Shown here: one piece after another, positions 27,226 to 35,433 of the stretch
Position numbering within the stretch: the stretch's first letter is position 1
Layout of the letters: each line of letters starts with the position of its first letter
Assembly (NCBI GenBank): GCA_013336165.1
Contig: JAAXUF010000006.1
Coordinates: 1 to 64,000, forward strand
DNA: 64,000 nucleotides
Source of the DNA: Coriobacteriia bacterium
GTDB taxonomy: Bacteria > Actinomycetota > Coriobacteriia > Anaerosomatales > JAAXUF01
Direction of reading: 5' to 3'
Notes under the pieces: model-generated
Database searches by the model: none
What the model saw: the letters and a program-made list of their open reading frames with translations, nothing else
What the model was told of the DNA's origin: nothing
Made by a program: the position numbers and the translations under genes

Positions 27226-28038
27226 TCATGCAGTCAACGAGCGTGCCGACACCCGCTCACGGCAGGCCTCGTCATCTCCCAGCGAGTCAAAGTGTGAGCG
27301 CAACACCCGGCTCCACTTGTTCGCGGGGAGAGAGGGATCGATAGCCGCAAGTGTCGTGCAGTACTTGCTGACCTTCACTGGTCGGCAGTGCGCCGACCAC
27401 AGCCTGCGGTCAAACCTGCTCGGTGCACCGCAGGTCTTCGTCTCAACGATCACCAGACTCGGCAGCCTAAGATGCCTGCCGTCGTGCGTGATTGCTTCGA
27501 TCTCTGTATCGACGGTCACGCGACTTGCCGAGGCAGCTTCGAACAACGTAGTGCGGAGATACCGCACGGTGAGGGTGTGCCGGAGATCTCGGCTGATCAT
27601 GGCCACGGGATTGAACTGTTCAATGAAGAGGCGTCCCTCAGCCGTAAGACGGGAACGATCCTCCAACGGATACGGGCACCGATGTTTGACGGTCAAGTCC
27701 GTGCGCTCACGAGCTTTGACCTCAAGGAGACACTTCCCGCTGTCCATATACGTTCGGGTGCGCACCTTGAAACGGCTGGGACGGCCGTATGCCGCTGCGA
27801 GATACGAGTGGAGATCCGGCGTGTCGAAGTAGGCGGATTCGTAACGGAACATGCGCTTGCCATCAATCGTCAAAGCACTGATCTCGTGGCCCATCTCTCT
27901 GATCGCCTCCTCGAGCACGCTGGAGGGCACGATGTACTTTCGGTCCTTGCGAGTCTGGAGAGCGGCCGCACGGTCAAGTGCCGACAGGTCGACGGCGTCC
28001 AGTTCCCAGATGCTCTCCGTCAGCGAGTGCGAGGTCAT
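27226..28038 (-). CDS. VTC-domain (polyphosphate polymerase-like) protein
   Basis: A 270-aa soluble protein of the VTC family. Characteristic motifs of the triphosphate tunnel fold are visible: RKDRKYIVP near residue 31, RYESAYFDTPDLHSY (about 65-79), KVRTRTY, CLLEVKARE (ExK), and a late VIVETKTCG. The yeast VTC4 domain polymerises polyphosphate from ATP; bacterial members in this three-gene setting are annotated as polyphosphate polymerases but mostly untested. Translation starts at the ATG after AAGGCAGGT and overlaps the DUF4956 stop by 4 nt, so the pair is coupled. With no SPX domain, control by inositol phosphates is not expected. Confidence 0.87.
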   Translation of the reverse strand: MTSHSLTESIWELDAVDLSALDRAAALQTRKDRKYIVPSSVLEEAIREMGHEISALTIDGKRMFRYESAYFDTPDLHSYLAAAYGRPSRFKVRTRTYMDSGKCLLEVKARERTDLTVKHRCPYPLEDRSRLTAEGRLFIEQFNPVAMISRDLRHTLTVRYLRTTLFEAASASRVTVDTEIEAITHDGRHLRLPSLVIVETKTCGAPSRFDRRLWSAHCRPVKVSKYCTTLAAIDPSLPANKWSRVLRSHFDSLGDDEACRERVSARSLTA

Positions 28039-28637
28039 GACCTGCCTTCAGTCGCTCGGATACCGTGCTGCTCTGCGACATACTCGTCTACCTGCCTAGG
28101 CAACTCATAGTGCACTTCGGCCACCGTTGTCTCGTTCACCAGGTTCAGTTTCCGCACGATGGCGACGTGCACCGTGGCGCCGAGAAGTTCCTCCAGATGT
28201 CGGATCAGCGCCGCTTCGTTGGTGAAAGCGGCGTCAAGCGTGATGATCTGGTTCCGGTGACGGGCGAACAACCGCGGATGATCGCCGATGAAGAGCGCCA
28301 GGAGTATGGCTCCCGTCAACACGGGACTCAGCCAGAGCGGAGTGACCGAAACTCCGGCGAGCAGACCGAGTGCAAGTGACGCGAAATAGTAGGCTACCTC
28401 CGGCTGGTTCAACTCGTCCGATCGAAGCCGGATGATCGACAGAATACCGAACAGACCGAGTCCCAAGCCGACGGCGACCGTGGACGACGAAAGAATCGCG
28501 GCTACCGCCGCAACGCCTATGTTGGCGCCAAGGTAGGAGACCACCATGTCCTTGCGGCGATGCCTGGGGAAATACAGGGCGAACGTCATGATGACAATCG
28601 CCAGTAGATCCAAAACGAAAGGAAAAAAGCGTTCCAT
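28035..28637 (-). CDS. DUF4956 membrane protein
   Basis: A 200-aa protein with four N-terminal membrane segments (through about residue 120) and a soluble alpha/beta C-terminal domain of the DUF4956 family. The family signature GLGLFGILSIIRLRSDEL lies in the third segment and its loop. It is the first gene of the leftward DUF4956-VTC-DUF4353 operon and overlaps VTC by 4 nt. Presumed role: membrane partner of the VTC enzyme, perhaps for polymer export; this is inferred only from conserved linkage. Confidence 0.88.
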   Translation of the reverse strand: MERFFPFVLDLLAIVIMTFALYFPRHRRKDMVVSYLGANIGVAAVAAILSSSTVAVGLGLGLFGILSIIRLRSDELNQPEVAYYFASLALGLLAGVSVTPLWLSPVLTGAILLALFIGDHPRLFARHRNQIITLDAAFTNEAALIRHLEELLGATVHVAIVRKLNLVNETTVAEVHYELPRQVDEYVAEQHGIRATEGRS

Positions 28638-28800
28638 TGCAGGCCCCCGAGTCTGTGAACAGTATTTGCGCCGAGAGCAAAGAAGCCCACGCCAAATCCC
28701 GGTACGTTCATGCTAGCGTCGGCTCACGACTGCCGCGTCCCCTGAGGGGAGTGTTCTTGTATACCGCGAGGGATGTACGAGAGAACCGGAAGAACAGCCA

Positions 28801-28832
28801 CCGGACCGCCTATTCCGGATCCCGCGGTCCGG
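28801..28832 (-). terminator. Hairpin after the glycosyltransferase operon
   Basis: 9-bp stem CCGGACCGC (28801-28809) with GCGGTCCGG (28824-28832), 11 nt beyond the leftward glycosyltransferase stop. On the minus strand a short T-rich stretch (TGGCTGTTCTTCC) follows. The remaining bases to 28637 hold no gene. Confidence 0.55.
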
Positions 28833-28842
28833 GGGAGCCTTG

Positions 28843-30021
28843 CTAGATCAGTCTGACAGGCGGCTTGGAGATGCTCCTACCTCTCCAGGTTGTCTTGCCG
28901 CCGAGACCATCCACGAGAGAACGAAGGGCTACCAGTTCGTAGGCGACCATCGTGAGCGGGCAAAGGCAAGCCGGCCACACCGGCAAGTGCAGACGAATAT
29001 GGGTGAAGATCCAGTGGACCAGCGCCAGCACGACGGTAGTCACCAGCAGCATCGGCCGAACCGGCACGCGATCAGGATGAGCCATGTGCAAAGCCAGCAT
29101 CACCACGGGCTCGCAGAACACGAAGCCCAGCCACAGCCAGACAAAGGCGTAGGGAAGCACTGCATATCCAAAGGCCGCGAAGAGGTTCTTACTGAATCCA
29201 TCGCAGGCTTCCCTACCGCTCCGATACATGCGGCAACTGACGATGGCTGTGGCGTCCATCACGCGACAGACGAGTCCCGCCTTTCGCACGCGTTTCGCTA
29301 GGTCGATATCGTCAACGATGCTGTGCCGGATGGCGGCGTGCCCTCCTACCGCAAGATAGGCGTCTCGCCGAAAGACCATGATCTGGCCAACGACACGCGC
29401 CACAGCGGCCCTGCGCGACACGAGACCGGCAACCAGCGGCGTGAATGAGAAGAACGCCCAGTAGAACATCGGCACGAGCACTTTCTCGCCGAACGTTCGC
29501 ATCACCTGCCGAGGAAGACCGGACAACAGATCCGCCCTCTCCCCCTCAAACGTAGAGACGATCTTCTCAACGGCATCCGGGGCCACGAAGACCGTATCGG
29601 CGTCGGCGAAAAAGAGGATGTCGCCGCGAGCGGCGATCGAGAGCTGATGACAGGCCCAGTTCTTGCCCGTCCAGCTGGATGGCAGCGCTGCCCCGGAGAG
29701 AACCAGCAGCCGCGGATCTCGCGCCTGCTCCTCCTCCAGAATCGTGCGGGTGTCGTCGTTCGACTGGTCGTCGAGGACGATCAGCTCCATGTGCGAGTAG
29801 GTCTGCGCGAGCAGCGATCGCACGCAGGCCCGGATGTTGGCCTCCTCGTTTCGGCAGGGCACGAGCAGGGAGACGTGCGGCTTCTCGGCGACAGGACTGT
29901 GCCTCCCAACGCGCCGCAGTACGTAGCTGTTGCTCAACACAATCAGCAAGACGGCGGCCTGGAACACGATGAAGCCCTTGATGCAATCGCTGGTCAGATA
30001 GCGCAGGATCTCGTCGGTCAT
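28843..30021 (-). CDS. Family-2 glycosyltransferase, membrane-associated
   Basis: A 392-aa GT-A glycosyltransferase with an N-terminal membrane helix (about residues 13-33) and three or four helices at the C-terminus. Motifs: VSLLVPCRNEEANI, LDDQSNDDT, the metal-binding FFADADT (DxD) near residue 140, GGHAAIRHSIVDDIDLAKRVRKAG and a QxxRW-like basic region. The overall build resembles enzymes of carotenoid glycoside or hopanoid glycolipid synthesis (CrtQ-like). The start is fixed by the ATGA overlap with the PlsY-like stop. With the upstream acyltransferase and phytoene-desaturase-like gene it suggests assembly of an acylated, glycosylated isoprenoid or lipid; that pathway is inference. Confidence 0.85.
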   Translation of the reverse strand: MTDEILRYLTSDCIKGFIVFQAAVLLIVLSNSYVLRRVGRHSPVAEKPHVSLLVPCRNEEANIRACVRSLLAQTYSHMELIVLDDQSNDDTRTILEEEQARDPRLLVLSGAALPSSWTGKNWACHQLSIAARGDILFFADADTVFVAPDAVEKIVSTFEGERADLLSGLPRQVMRTFGEKVLVPMFYWAFFSFTPLVAGLVSRRAAVARVVGQIMVFRRDAYLAVGGHAAIRHSIVDDIDLAKRVRKAGLVCRVMDATAIVSCRMYRSGREACDGFSKNLFAAFGYAVLPYAFVWLWLGFVFCEPVVMLALHMAHPDRVPVRPMLLVTTVVLALVHWIFTHIRLHLPVWPACLCPLTMVAYELVALRSLVDGLGGKTTWRGRSISKPPVRLI

Positions 30022-30629
30022 CTCGGCTGCGTTCCGCTCTGTCGCAACTCCGGTCGCCGCACAAGTTCGGCACGATGCTTCCAGAGTATGATCGCGGCTT
30101 GGGACAGCAAGACCAGTCCGAGCGACCAATCGGGCAGCCAGAACACGATGCCCAGCGCCATGGCCGCGAGTGCCACCACCACTGCCCAAGCGTCGCGTCG
30201 GATCAACCATGTGGCCACCACTACCACGACCACTGCGATCAGCGGAATCCTCCAGTAGGTCAGTCCGATCCACGTGCCCAGCGTGACCGCAAGTGCCTTG
30301 CCGCCCCTGAACCTGAGGAACGGCGAAAACGCATGTCCCGCGACGGGGAGCACTGCGATCAGCGCCAGCATCCAGCCTCCGTAGCCGAGCGCCTGCCTGG
30401 CGAAGACGACGGGAAGGACGCCTTTCGTCACATCGAGAAGCAGTACCACGATGCCCACGGTCGGGTTGCCCATGCGCAAGACGTTCATCGCTCCCGGGTT
30501 GCCATCGCCGAACTGACGCACGTCTCTCCTCGCGATCAGCCTTCCGAGCCAGACGGAGAAGGGAAGCGAGCCGCTCAAGAATGCGACGAAGGCCATGAGA
30601 GCAAGTTCGACAGTCGAGCACGTAGGCAA
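30018..30629 (-). CDS. plsY: PlsY-like glycerol-3-phosphate acyltransferase
   Basis: A 203-aa, five-helix membrane protein with the three PlsY motifs: GSLPFSVWLGRL, the substrate-binding GDGNPGAMNVLR, and GHAFSPFLRFRGGKALAV. PlsY acylates glycerol-3-phosphate from acyl-phosphate in the cytoplasmic membrane. The start is uncertain (TTG at 30629, or the ATG at 30596); neither has a good ribosome binding site. It overlaps the glycosyltransferase by 4 nt, and the flavoprotein gene ends 36 nt upstream. In this operon it may serve a dedicated lipid rather than bulk phospholipid; a second plsY elsewhere would support that. Confidence 0.85.
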   Translation of the reverse strand: MPTCSTVELALMAFVAFLSGSLPFSVWLGRLIARRDVRQFGDGNPGAMNVLRMGNPTVGIVVLLLDVTKGVLPVVFARQALGYGGWMLALIAVLPVAGHAFSPFLRFRGGKALAVTLGTWIGLTYWRIPLIAVVVVVVATWLIRRDAWAVVVALAAMALGIVFWLPDWSLGLVLLSQAAIILWKHRAELVRRPELRQSGTQPR

Positions 30630-30665
30630 ATCGCAGCCAATCTGTCGTTGGTCGACCCCAGACGC

Positions 30666-32588
30666 CTAGTCTTCCGCTGCAAGTTCGAGCAGGATCTTGA
30701 GAATGGCCACGGGCTCTTCCGCAAAGCTCCTGCGCGTGCAAACCGCTTCACATGGCGGGCGACTGTCTTCGGCGCCCTGCCCCTCGCGCGCCACACAAGC
30801 GCGGCAGCACTCCCCGAGATCGGCTACCGGTCCGGCGGCATCGGCCGTGCGCGCGATCGCATCCCGCGCGCCACGCCAGTTACCGGCTTCCACGCGCCGC
30901 ATCACACCGGGGATGTCGAAACCTGCTGGACACGCCGATCGGCAGGGAGCGTGTTCACACCACTGGCAGGCACTCGCCGCAACCCCCAGCGCCGTTGAAG
31001 GCAGGTTACCCGGCTGCCCCCTCGGGATGATCCGCACTGCGCTCGGCTCGGCAATCCCAGACTGGTAGTCGGGAAGACCGAGATCGCGCAGGACCGCATT
31101 GGCCGCCGAGATGCCCGACACGGTGACTGCCGGAGTTCCCGTGCCCATCACGGTGCCTTCACCTGCGAGGTAGAGGCCGGCAAGCGGTGTGCGGGCGCGT
31201 GGACGGAGCAGGAGATGCTGGCCCATGCGTTGCTTCGGGCCCGCAACCGAACCTCTCGGCTTCTGGAGGTAGCGCTCGATCGTGGTCGGGCTGCCCTCGA
31301 TGCGGGTCCGCACCGCCGCCGTGAAGCCCGGAATCCGGTTCTCGATCAGCCCGAACATGCGGTCGGCTTCCAGGCGCTTTGCTTCGCGGTAGGCAGCCGA
31401 TTGATATCCCGGGTCCGAAGGTCTGGGCCATGTCTTCAGGCTCGGGCCGATCAGGAAGAACGTGCACAGATCGCTTGGGGCGAGGCTTGGATCCTCAAGC
31501 CCGGAGAGATAGAGCGTGACGTCGCTTTCGTCTATGGACTCGGTGTTGTCAATGAACATCTCGAGGGGCATCGCGCTTTCCGGCAATGCTGAGCGCTCAA
31601 CCGTCCCGTGGACGACGAAGCTCGGCCAAGAGTCCTCCATGCCGAGGATCTTCGACTTCCAGCGCTGCGGGAGGATACCCGCCGTGTCCAGATCGGCGGC
31701 GAGTTCCTTGACGGCACCGGCGAACACGACCACATCGGCCTCCAGAAGCTCCCCCGAGGCAAGCCTAACTCCGGGCGCTCCTCCCCCGGACGTGGTCGGC
31801 GGTTCCAGTCCGACGACGCGATCCCGATAGCGCATGACCCCGCCGTTCTTCTCGATCGCCTTCTCCATGCGTGCCACGAGAGCCATCGGTGAGGATGCCG
31901 GATAGTAGGACCCGCCGACGTGGTTGTCCACGAACATGGTGGCGACCAGAATCGCGGGCGTCTCTTTCATCGTGGTGTAGCAGTACGTCGAGGTGAGCTT
32001 GTTGAAGAACTGCCGAACCTCAGCGTTGCGCACATACGGGCGCATGAGCGATTCCGCGCTGCGGAACATCAGGCTGATGGCGCGCAACTGCGACATGGGA
32101 TCGGCCATGAACCGCCGTCTCGACTCCTCGGCGGGGAGCTCCGTCGGCGCCTCGAAGACCGGGACCTTTGCAATGACGTTGTCGTAGAGGCGGGTGATCT
32201 CGGCGTAGAAACGCCTGAGCTCGTCGCGCGAGTTGGGGAAAAGGGCGCACAACTCGTCGAGGAACCGATCCATGTCAGGCCAGAAGATGACGCCCTTGTC
32301 GCCATACCGAAGACGGTAGAGCGCCTCATGCCGATACATCTCGATAGGCTCGTCGATCTCCGTCATGAGCCAGCGGTGAGGGTTGAAGCCGCGCTCCCCA
32401 AAACCGAACAACATTGCAGCGCCGAGATCGTACGTCACACCATTGCGCCTGAACGCAGAGCAGGAACCACCCGGCCTGTCGCCGCCCTCGATCACCGTTA
32501 CGGCAAGACCACGACGTGCCAGAAGGGCGGCGGCAGTCAGACCCGAGAGTCCGGCCCCCACAACGATGACGCTGCGCGTTTCCTCCAT
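30666..32588 (-). CDS. Phytoene desaturase-like flavoprotein fused to an Fe-S domain
   Basis: A 640-aa protein. Residues 1-about 535 form an NAD(P)/FAD amine-oxidase-type domain of the phytoene desaturase / carotenoid isomerase group (VIVVGAGLSGLTAAALL, EGGDRPGGSCSAF, C-terminal LAGEGTVMGTGTPAVTVSG). The last 100 residues carry two cysteine groups: CxxCxxxxCxxxCPA followed by FDIPGVMRRVEAGNWRGA, and CCxxC...C...C. That is the Fer4_20 'glutamate synthase/dihydropyrimidine dehydrogenase' Fe-S domain, which normally precedes a different flavin domain. The fusion would let the desaturase exchange electrons through two 4Fe-4S clusters. Start: ATG at 32588 (weak site) or an in-frame GTG at 32651. 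It heads the operon with PlsY and a glycosyltransferase. Confidence 0.85.
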   Translation of the reverse strand: MEETRSVIVVGAGLSGLTAAALLARRGLAVTVIEGGDRPGGSCSAFRRNGVTYDLGAAMLFGFGERGFNPHRWLMTEIDEPIEMYRHEALYRLRYGDKGVIFWPDMDRFLDELCALFPNSRDELRRFYAEITRLYDNVIAKVPVFEAPTELPAEESRRRFMADPMSQLRAISLMFRSAESLMRPYVRNAEVRQFFNKLTSTYCYTTMKETPAILVATMFVDNHVGGSYYPASSPMALVARMEKAIEKNGGVMRYRDRVVGLEPPTTSGGGAPGVRLASGELLEADVVVFAGAVKELAADLDTAGILPQRWKSKILGMEDSWPSFVVHGTVERSALPESAMPLEMFIDNTESIDESDVTLYLSGLEDPSLAPSDLCTFFLIGPSLKTWPRPSDPGYQSAAYREAKRLEADRMFGLIENRIPGFTAAVRTRIEGSPTTIERYLQKPRGSVAGPKQRMGQHLLLRPRARTPLAGLYLAGEGTVMGTGTPAVTVSGISAANAVLRDLGLPDYQSGIAEPSAVRIIPRGQPGNLPSTALGVAASACQWCEHAPCRSACPAGFDIPGVMRRVEAGNWRGARDAIARTADAAGPVADLGECCRACVAREGQGAEDSRPPCEAVCTRRSFAEEPVAILKILLELAAED

Positions 32589-32756
32589 ATGGAAAGAGTA
32601 GTCCGCAGTGTGACTCGCCGCAAGGCTGATCGGTTCCGTCGCCACGATCACGCCGCTCGACAGGTGCCTTCCACCCTTTTTACCGCCGATCTCTTGTCAA
32701 TCGCCCTCTCGACGAGAAGCTCGTGGCCGATCTCGATATCCGAGTCATAACGGAAG

Positions 32757-32784
32757 AGGGTGAGGTGCTAAGGCACCTCACCCT
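32757..32784. terminator. Strong hairpin upstream of the flavoprotein operon
   Basis: Perfect 12-bp stem AGGGTGAGGTGC (32757-32768) with its complement (32773-32784) and a TAAG tetraloop. No T-tract on either side. Placed between the flavoprotein gene and the mobile DNA, it may end transcription that once came from the tRNA side. Function uncertain. Confidence 0.45.
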
Positions 32785-32874
32785 CGATCCGACTCGAAAC
32801 TATCAGCCCATCGGAAGATCAGAAGTGTCCACGTTGTCCTGACACATCTGTCCACGATGTCGTGAGACATGACA

Positions 32875-32928
32875 ATAGCGGAGAGGGGGGATTCGAACCC
32901 CCGTAACGCTCGCGCTACGGTCTTCGAG
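32875..32928 (-). repeat. Partial tRNA-Ser copy, outermost attachment-site remnant
   Basis: The segment reproduces the 3' half of tRNA-Ser on the minus strand (T-arm, variable arm and acceptor GGAGAGG region) and ends near the anticodon stem (TTCGAG). Compared with the intact tRNA at 47433-47522 it has three small indels/substitutions, so it is an older or different att copy. No 5' half follows. It marks the far edge of a stacked integration. Confidence 0.7.
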
Positions 32929-33342
32929 TGCGAGCAGTGACGTCGCCTCGTGTTACGCTCAGCCGCGTTTGCCACGTCAGACACTGTTTACGGCCCAAGC
33001 CCATTACGTCAGATCGTGCCCCCTCTCGCGCAGTCGCGCGTGGCTCGTTTGCGGTTTCGTTTGCAGTCGATGCCCTGATTGGAGATCCTTTCTGTTGGTA
33101 CAGACCCTCCGGTGGTTGCAGCAATCAGCAGATGCGCTGCCACCCGAGACTGCCTTCGTGTCAGACCGTTGCGTTAGTCTTGCGCTGCACGATGGAACGA
33201 CAGAGAGTGCGCCGATTTGAGCTACAGCTCGCGGGCGCGGTACAAGTGCAGCTAAAGCGCGGACCAGATGATTCGCCCCTTTCTGGGCCAACCCTCTGCA
33301 GTCTTGTGCCGCACCGCCCAATCGAAAGGCGGAGGATTATAC

Positions 33343-33711
33343 ATGAGCACAGCAGAAGACTTCGACGAAACGACCAGAGAGATCGTGCGCTACCACGACG
33401 TGATCGAGAACGCAGGACACGCATGGGTCCTTGCCCACGACGACAAAGACTGGTTCTACGAGTGCTTGAGGTGCGGCGACCACGTGCACGTGCTGACGAT
33501 TGAGGAGATGAACAAGGCAGTCGAGCACAACTACGCCTACATGGCGGTCAACCACCGAGCACCATGGAGGGGGTCGGAGACCGTCGAAAGGTTCAATCCC
33601 TCGGGCGAGAACGCGCTTGAGAAACGTCCCGCATACCCACCGTGTCCGAAAGCCGATGCAGTTCTTCCGGATATGGCGGACTTCAAGCGCGGACCATTGA
33701 CGTCCCTCTAG
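33343..33711 (+). CDS. Hypothetical 122-aa protein in the inner element remnant
   Basis: The start is the ATG eight nucleotides after GGAGG; the frame extends upstream without such a site. The protein is acidic at the N-terminus (DFDETTREIVRYHDVIENAGHAW), has one CxxC pair (ECLRCGDHVHV) that may bind a metal, and ends in a Pro/Cys-containing tail. It is not recognised. It is the only gene between the two partial tRNA copies, in about 1 kb that looks like the leftover of an integrated element. Confidence 0.6.
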   Translation: MSTAEDFDETTREIVRYHDVIENAGHAWVLAHDDKDWFYECLRCGDHVHVLTIEEMNKAVEHNYAYMAVNHRAPWRGSETVERFNPSGENALEKRPAYPPCPKADAVLPDMADFKRGPLTSL

Positions 33712-33847
33712 AAGCACAGTCGCTAGGGGCAGACTCGTTGCGTTGTCTTGTCCGCGAAGGTCCAAAACCTACAACAGCATCCTGACCATGCGAGTCTTGT
33801 TTGCACTTTGCCCCGATAGAACACGATCCCGGCGCCTCTCTCGAGAC

Positions 33848-33930
<83 letters not shown>

Positions 33931-34047
33931 TCCCGCCTCTAGCGTTTCTGTCCGTATCTGCCCGTAGGCAGCTGGACCTATTCGCGCTGGTAAAAGTACC
34001 AGTTCAAGACCCAGGTGTATCTAGTGGGGCTCGCGCATACCCGCCTG

Positions 34048-34072
34048 ATTCGGGGCGTAATTCGGGGCGAAA
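34048..34072 (+). repeat. Candidate integrase arm-type site, copy 1
   Basis: Two direct 11-12-bp units, ATTCGGGGCGT and AATTCGGGGCGAAA, in tandem. The same doublet recurs at 34905-34930, 39557-39579 (inverted) and 47344-47370. This copy is about 120 bp inside the left att repeat. Confidence 0.6.
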
Positions 34073-34137
34073 TAGCCGTTCGCGTTCCCTCTCTCACAAG
34101 AGAACAACATTCACGACCAAGGAAATGTAACGGCAGC

Positions 34138-34512
34138 TTACTTGCCAAGTTCCTTCAGGAGCCACTTCTGTGTCTTCTTCGCCCAATGCGCCGGAAGTTC
34201 GATCGTAGCAAGCGTAGTACCCGAACCGACGATCAGCAGGTTAGCCTTGCCCCCCTTCAGAGGGGTGACCGTCGCGGTCTGGATCGCCAAACGTGGCACG
34301 TTCGCCCACTTGCCATACGCATTCTTGTACGTGAATTCTGATTGATCCAATTTGAATGTCTGACCTGAGAGAATGCCGCCCGGACGAAATGTTGACACGT
34401 TGCCTCCCCTATTTCGAATTGGGGAAGCGATAGCCGTCCCCCAGCCTGCCTTCAGCGCAATGCGCTCCTTCTTGGTCCTCGGAACAAGATGGAGGGACGT
34501 CGCATTTTCCAA
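34138..34512 (-). CDS. Hypothetical protein, possibly PH-like fold
   Basis: About 124 aa. The conserved-looking part runs from a basic segment (PRTKKERIALK) through alternating short strands (GQTFKLDQSEFTY, RLAIQTATVTPLKGG, ANLLIVGSGTTLATIELP) to a C-terminal helix (HWAKKTQKWLLKELGK). Strands capped by one helix resemble bacterial PH-like domains, but I cannot confirm this. The start is unclear: an in-frame TTG at 34512 leaves room for a promoter shared with the divergent regulator, while the frame itself opens as far as 34608. It may be a truncated gene next to the element border. Confidence 0.45.
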   Translation of the reverse strand: MENATSLHLVPRTKKERIALKAGWGTAIASPIRNRGGNVSTFRPGGILSGQTFKLDQSEFTYKNAYGKWANVPRLAIQTATVTPLKGGKANLLIVGSGTTLATIELPAHWAKKTQKWLLKELGK

Positions 34513-34578
34513 ATGTGGAATATGTCGACTATGAATCAACCCATAGTTAATCCTACTAGAGAGATGGGCGTGACGTAT

Positions 34579-34590
34579 AGTCCGTGGACT
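34579..34590. promoter_or_regulatory. Short palindrome upstream of the XRE regulator
   Basis: AGTCC-GT-GGACT, inside a larger CGTAT...ATACG arrangement, in the gap between the divergent PH-like and XRE genes. Position and size fit an operator for the XRE repressor; no direct proof. Confidence 0.3.
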
Positions 34591-34619
34591 GATAGTCAAC
34601 ATACGCATTCACTTGAGGC

Positions 34620-34895
34620 ATGGAGAATCCAGCTTCAGATCCTTGCGTTGAATTCGGAATCCGCCTTCGCCGGGCTCGTTTGGCGCGTGAGCTATCACAA
34701 GAGCAATTGGCGAATCTCGCAGGATTGGACAGGACCTATATAAGCAGCTGTGAGGCTGGCCGTCGCAATGCAACCATCAGAACCATTGTTCGGCTGGCAG
34801 GTGCGCTGGGTATCGACCCTGCTAATCTCATTTCGGATCGATGTCCTGACTCATCGCCCCATCTACCGAGCGAGCCCGGAATTGCTCGAGACTAG
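34620..34895 (+). CDS. XRE-family helix-turn-helix regulator
   Basis: A 91-aa protein that is mostly one HTH_3 domain: FGIRLRRARLARELSQEQLANLAGLDRTYISSCEAGRRNATI, then a helix LARALGI-like (LAGALGIDPANLI). The C-terminal tail is short and Pro-rich. Such proteins often act as immunity-type repressors of integrated elements or as controllers of restriction-modification genes. It lies between the left att repeat and the restriction locus. The ATG has only a weak ribosome binding site. Confidence 0.8.
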   Translation: MENPASDPCVEFGIRLRRARLARELSQEQLANLAGLDRTYISSCEAGRRNATIRTIVRLAGALGIDPANLISDRCPDSSPHLPSEPGIARD

Positions 34896-34904
34896 TGACC
34901 ACAC

Positions 34905-34930
34905 GATGCGGGGCGTGATTCGTGGCGAAA
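34905..34930 (+). repeat. Candidate integrase arm-type site, copy 2
   Basis: GATGCGGGGCGTGATTCGTGGCGAAAC, a variant of the doublet at 34048-34072, beginning 9 nt past the XRE stop codon. Confidence 0.5.
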
Positions 34931-34985
34931 CAGTCTCCCTGTTCATCCACTCTCTCTTCTTGGCGGTGCCAGTGATACGGTCGAC

Positions 34986-35258
34986 TCAGAACTCAGGCAA
35001 TGCCAGGAGATTATCTGTCCAAATTCCATTCGCGTAGGTGCGAAGGTAGGGCGGCGTCGCATCCACAACTCCAACGTCAACATTCTGCCAATTGCCTTGG
35101 ACATACGCCTTCCCGCCCTTGTTCTTGATCCAGTCAACCATGTCCGCTCGACTGCTCGTTCCCGTGGAGCTATCTACCATGCTCCTCCACTGCACGCTCG
35201 CGATGTGCTCGTGTCTGCTCCCGCCTTCCATATGACGGTGCGTGATGTATACGGCCAT
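34986..35258 (-). CDS. DUF3892 protein
   Basis: A 90-aa protein matching DUF3892: MAVYITHRHMEGG, HEHIASVQWRS, SSRADMVDWIKNKGGKAYV and a C-terminal VVDATPPYLRTYAN. The family is short, widespread in mobile and accessory DNA, and without known function. It is transcribed toward the left, opposite to the restriction locus that follows. Confidence 0.8.
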   Translation of the reverse strand: MAVYITHRHMEGGSRHEHIASVQWRSMVDSSTGTSSRADMVDWIKNKGGKAYVQGNWQNVDVGVVDATPPYLRTYANGIWTDNLLALPEF

Positions 35259-35433
35259 GTCCGAACTCCTCTCAACCCCTCCGGATTAACCCTGTCGATA
35301 CAGCTTAATCCTCGACACTGACATTTGGTTCCGCTCTGTCTCGAATACCCAGCGTATTGGTCATGGCAGTTCTGCTTTTACCTTGGCTCTGTCAAAGTAG
35401 TGGCTGAGCAAACTCAGCCACGGGGAGGCCCGA

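Noticed and set aside
32821-32875. GTGTCC-like repeats near the outer tRNA copy as more iterons
   Set aside because: Spacing and order do not match the 9-10-bp period of the clusters at 57.2 and 60.9 kb; two or three partial matches only.
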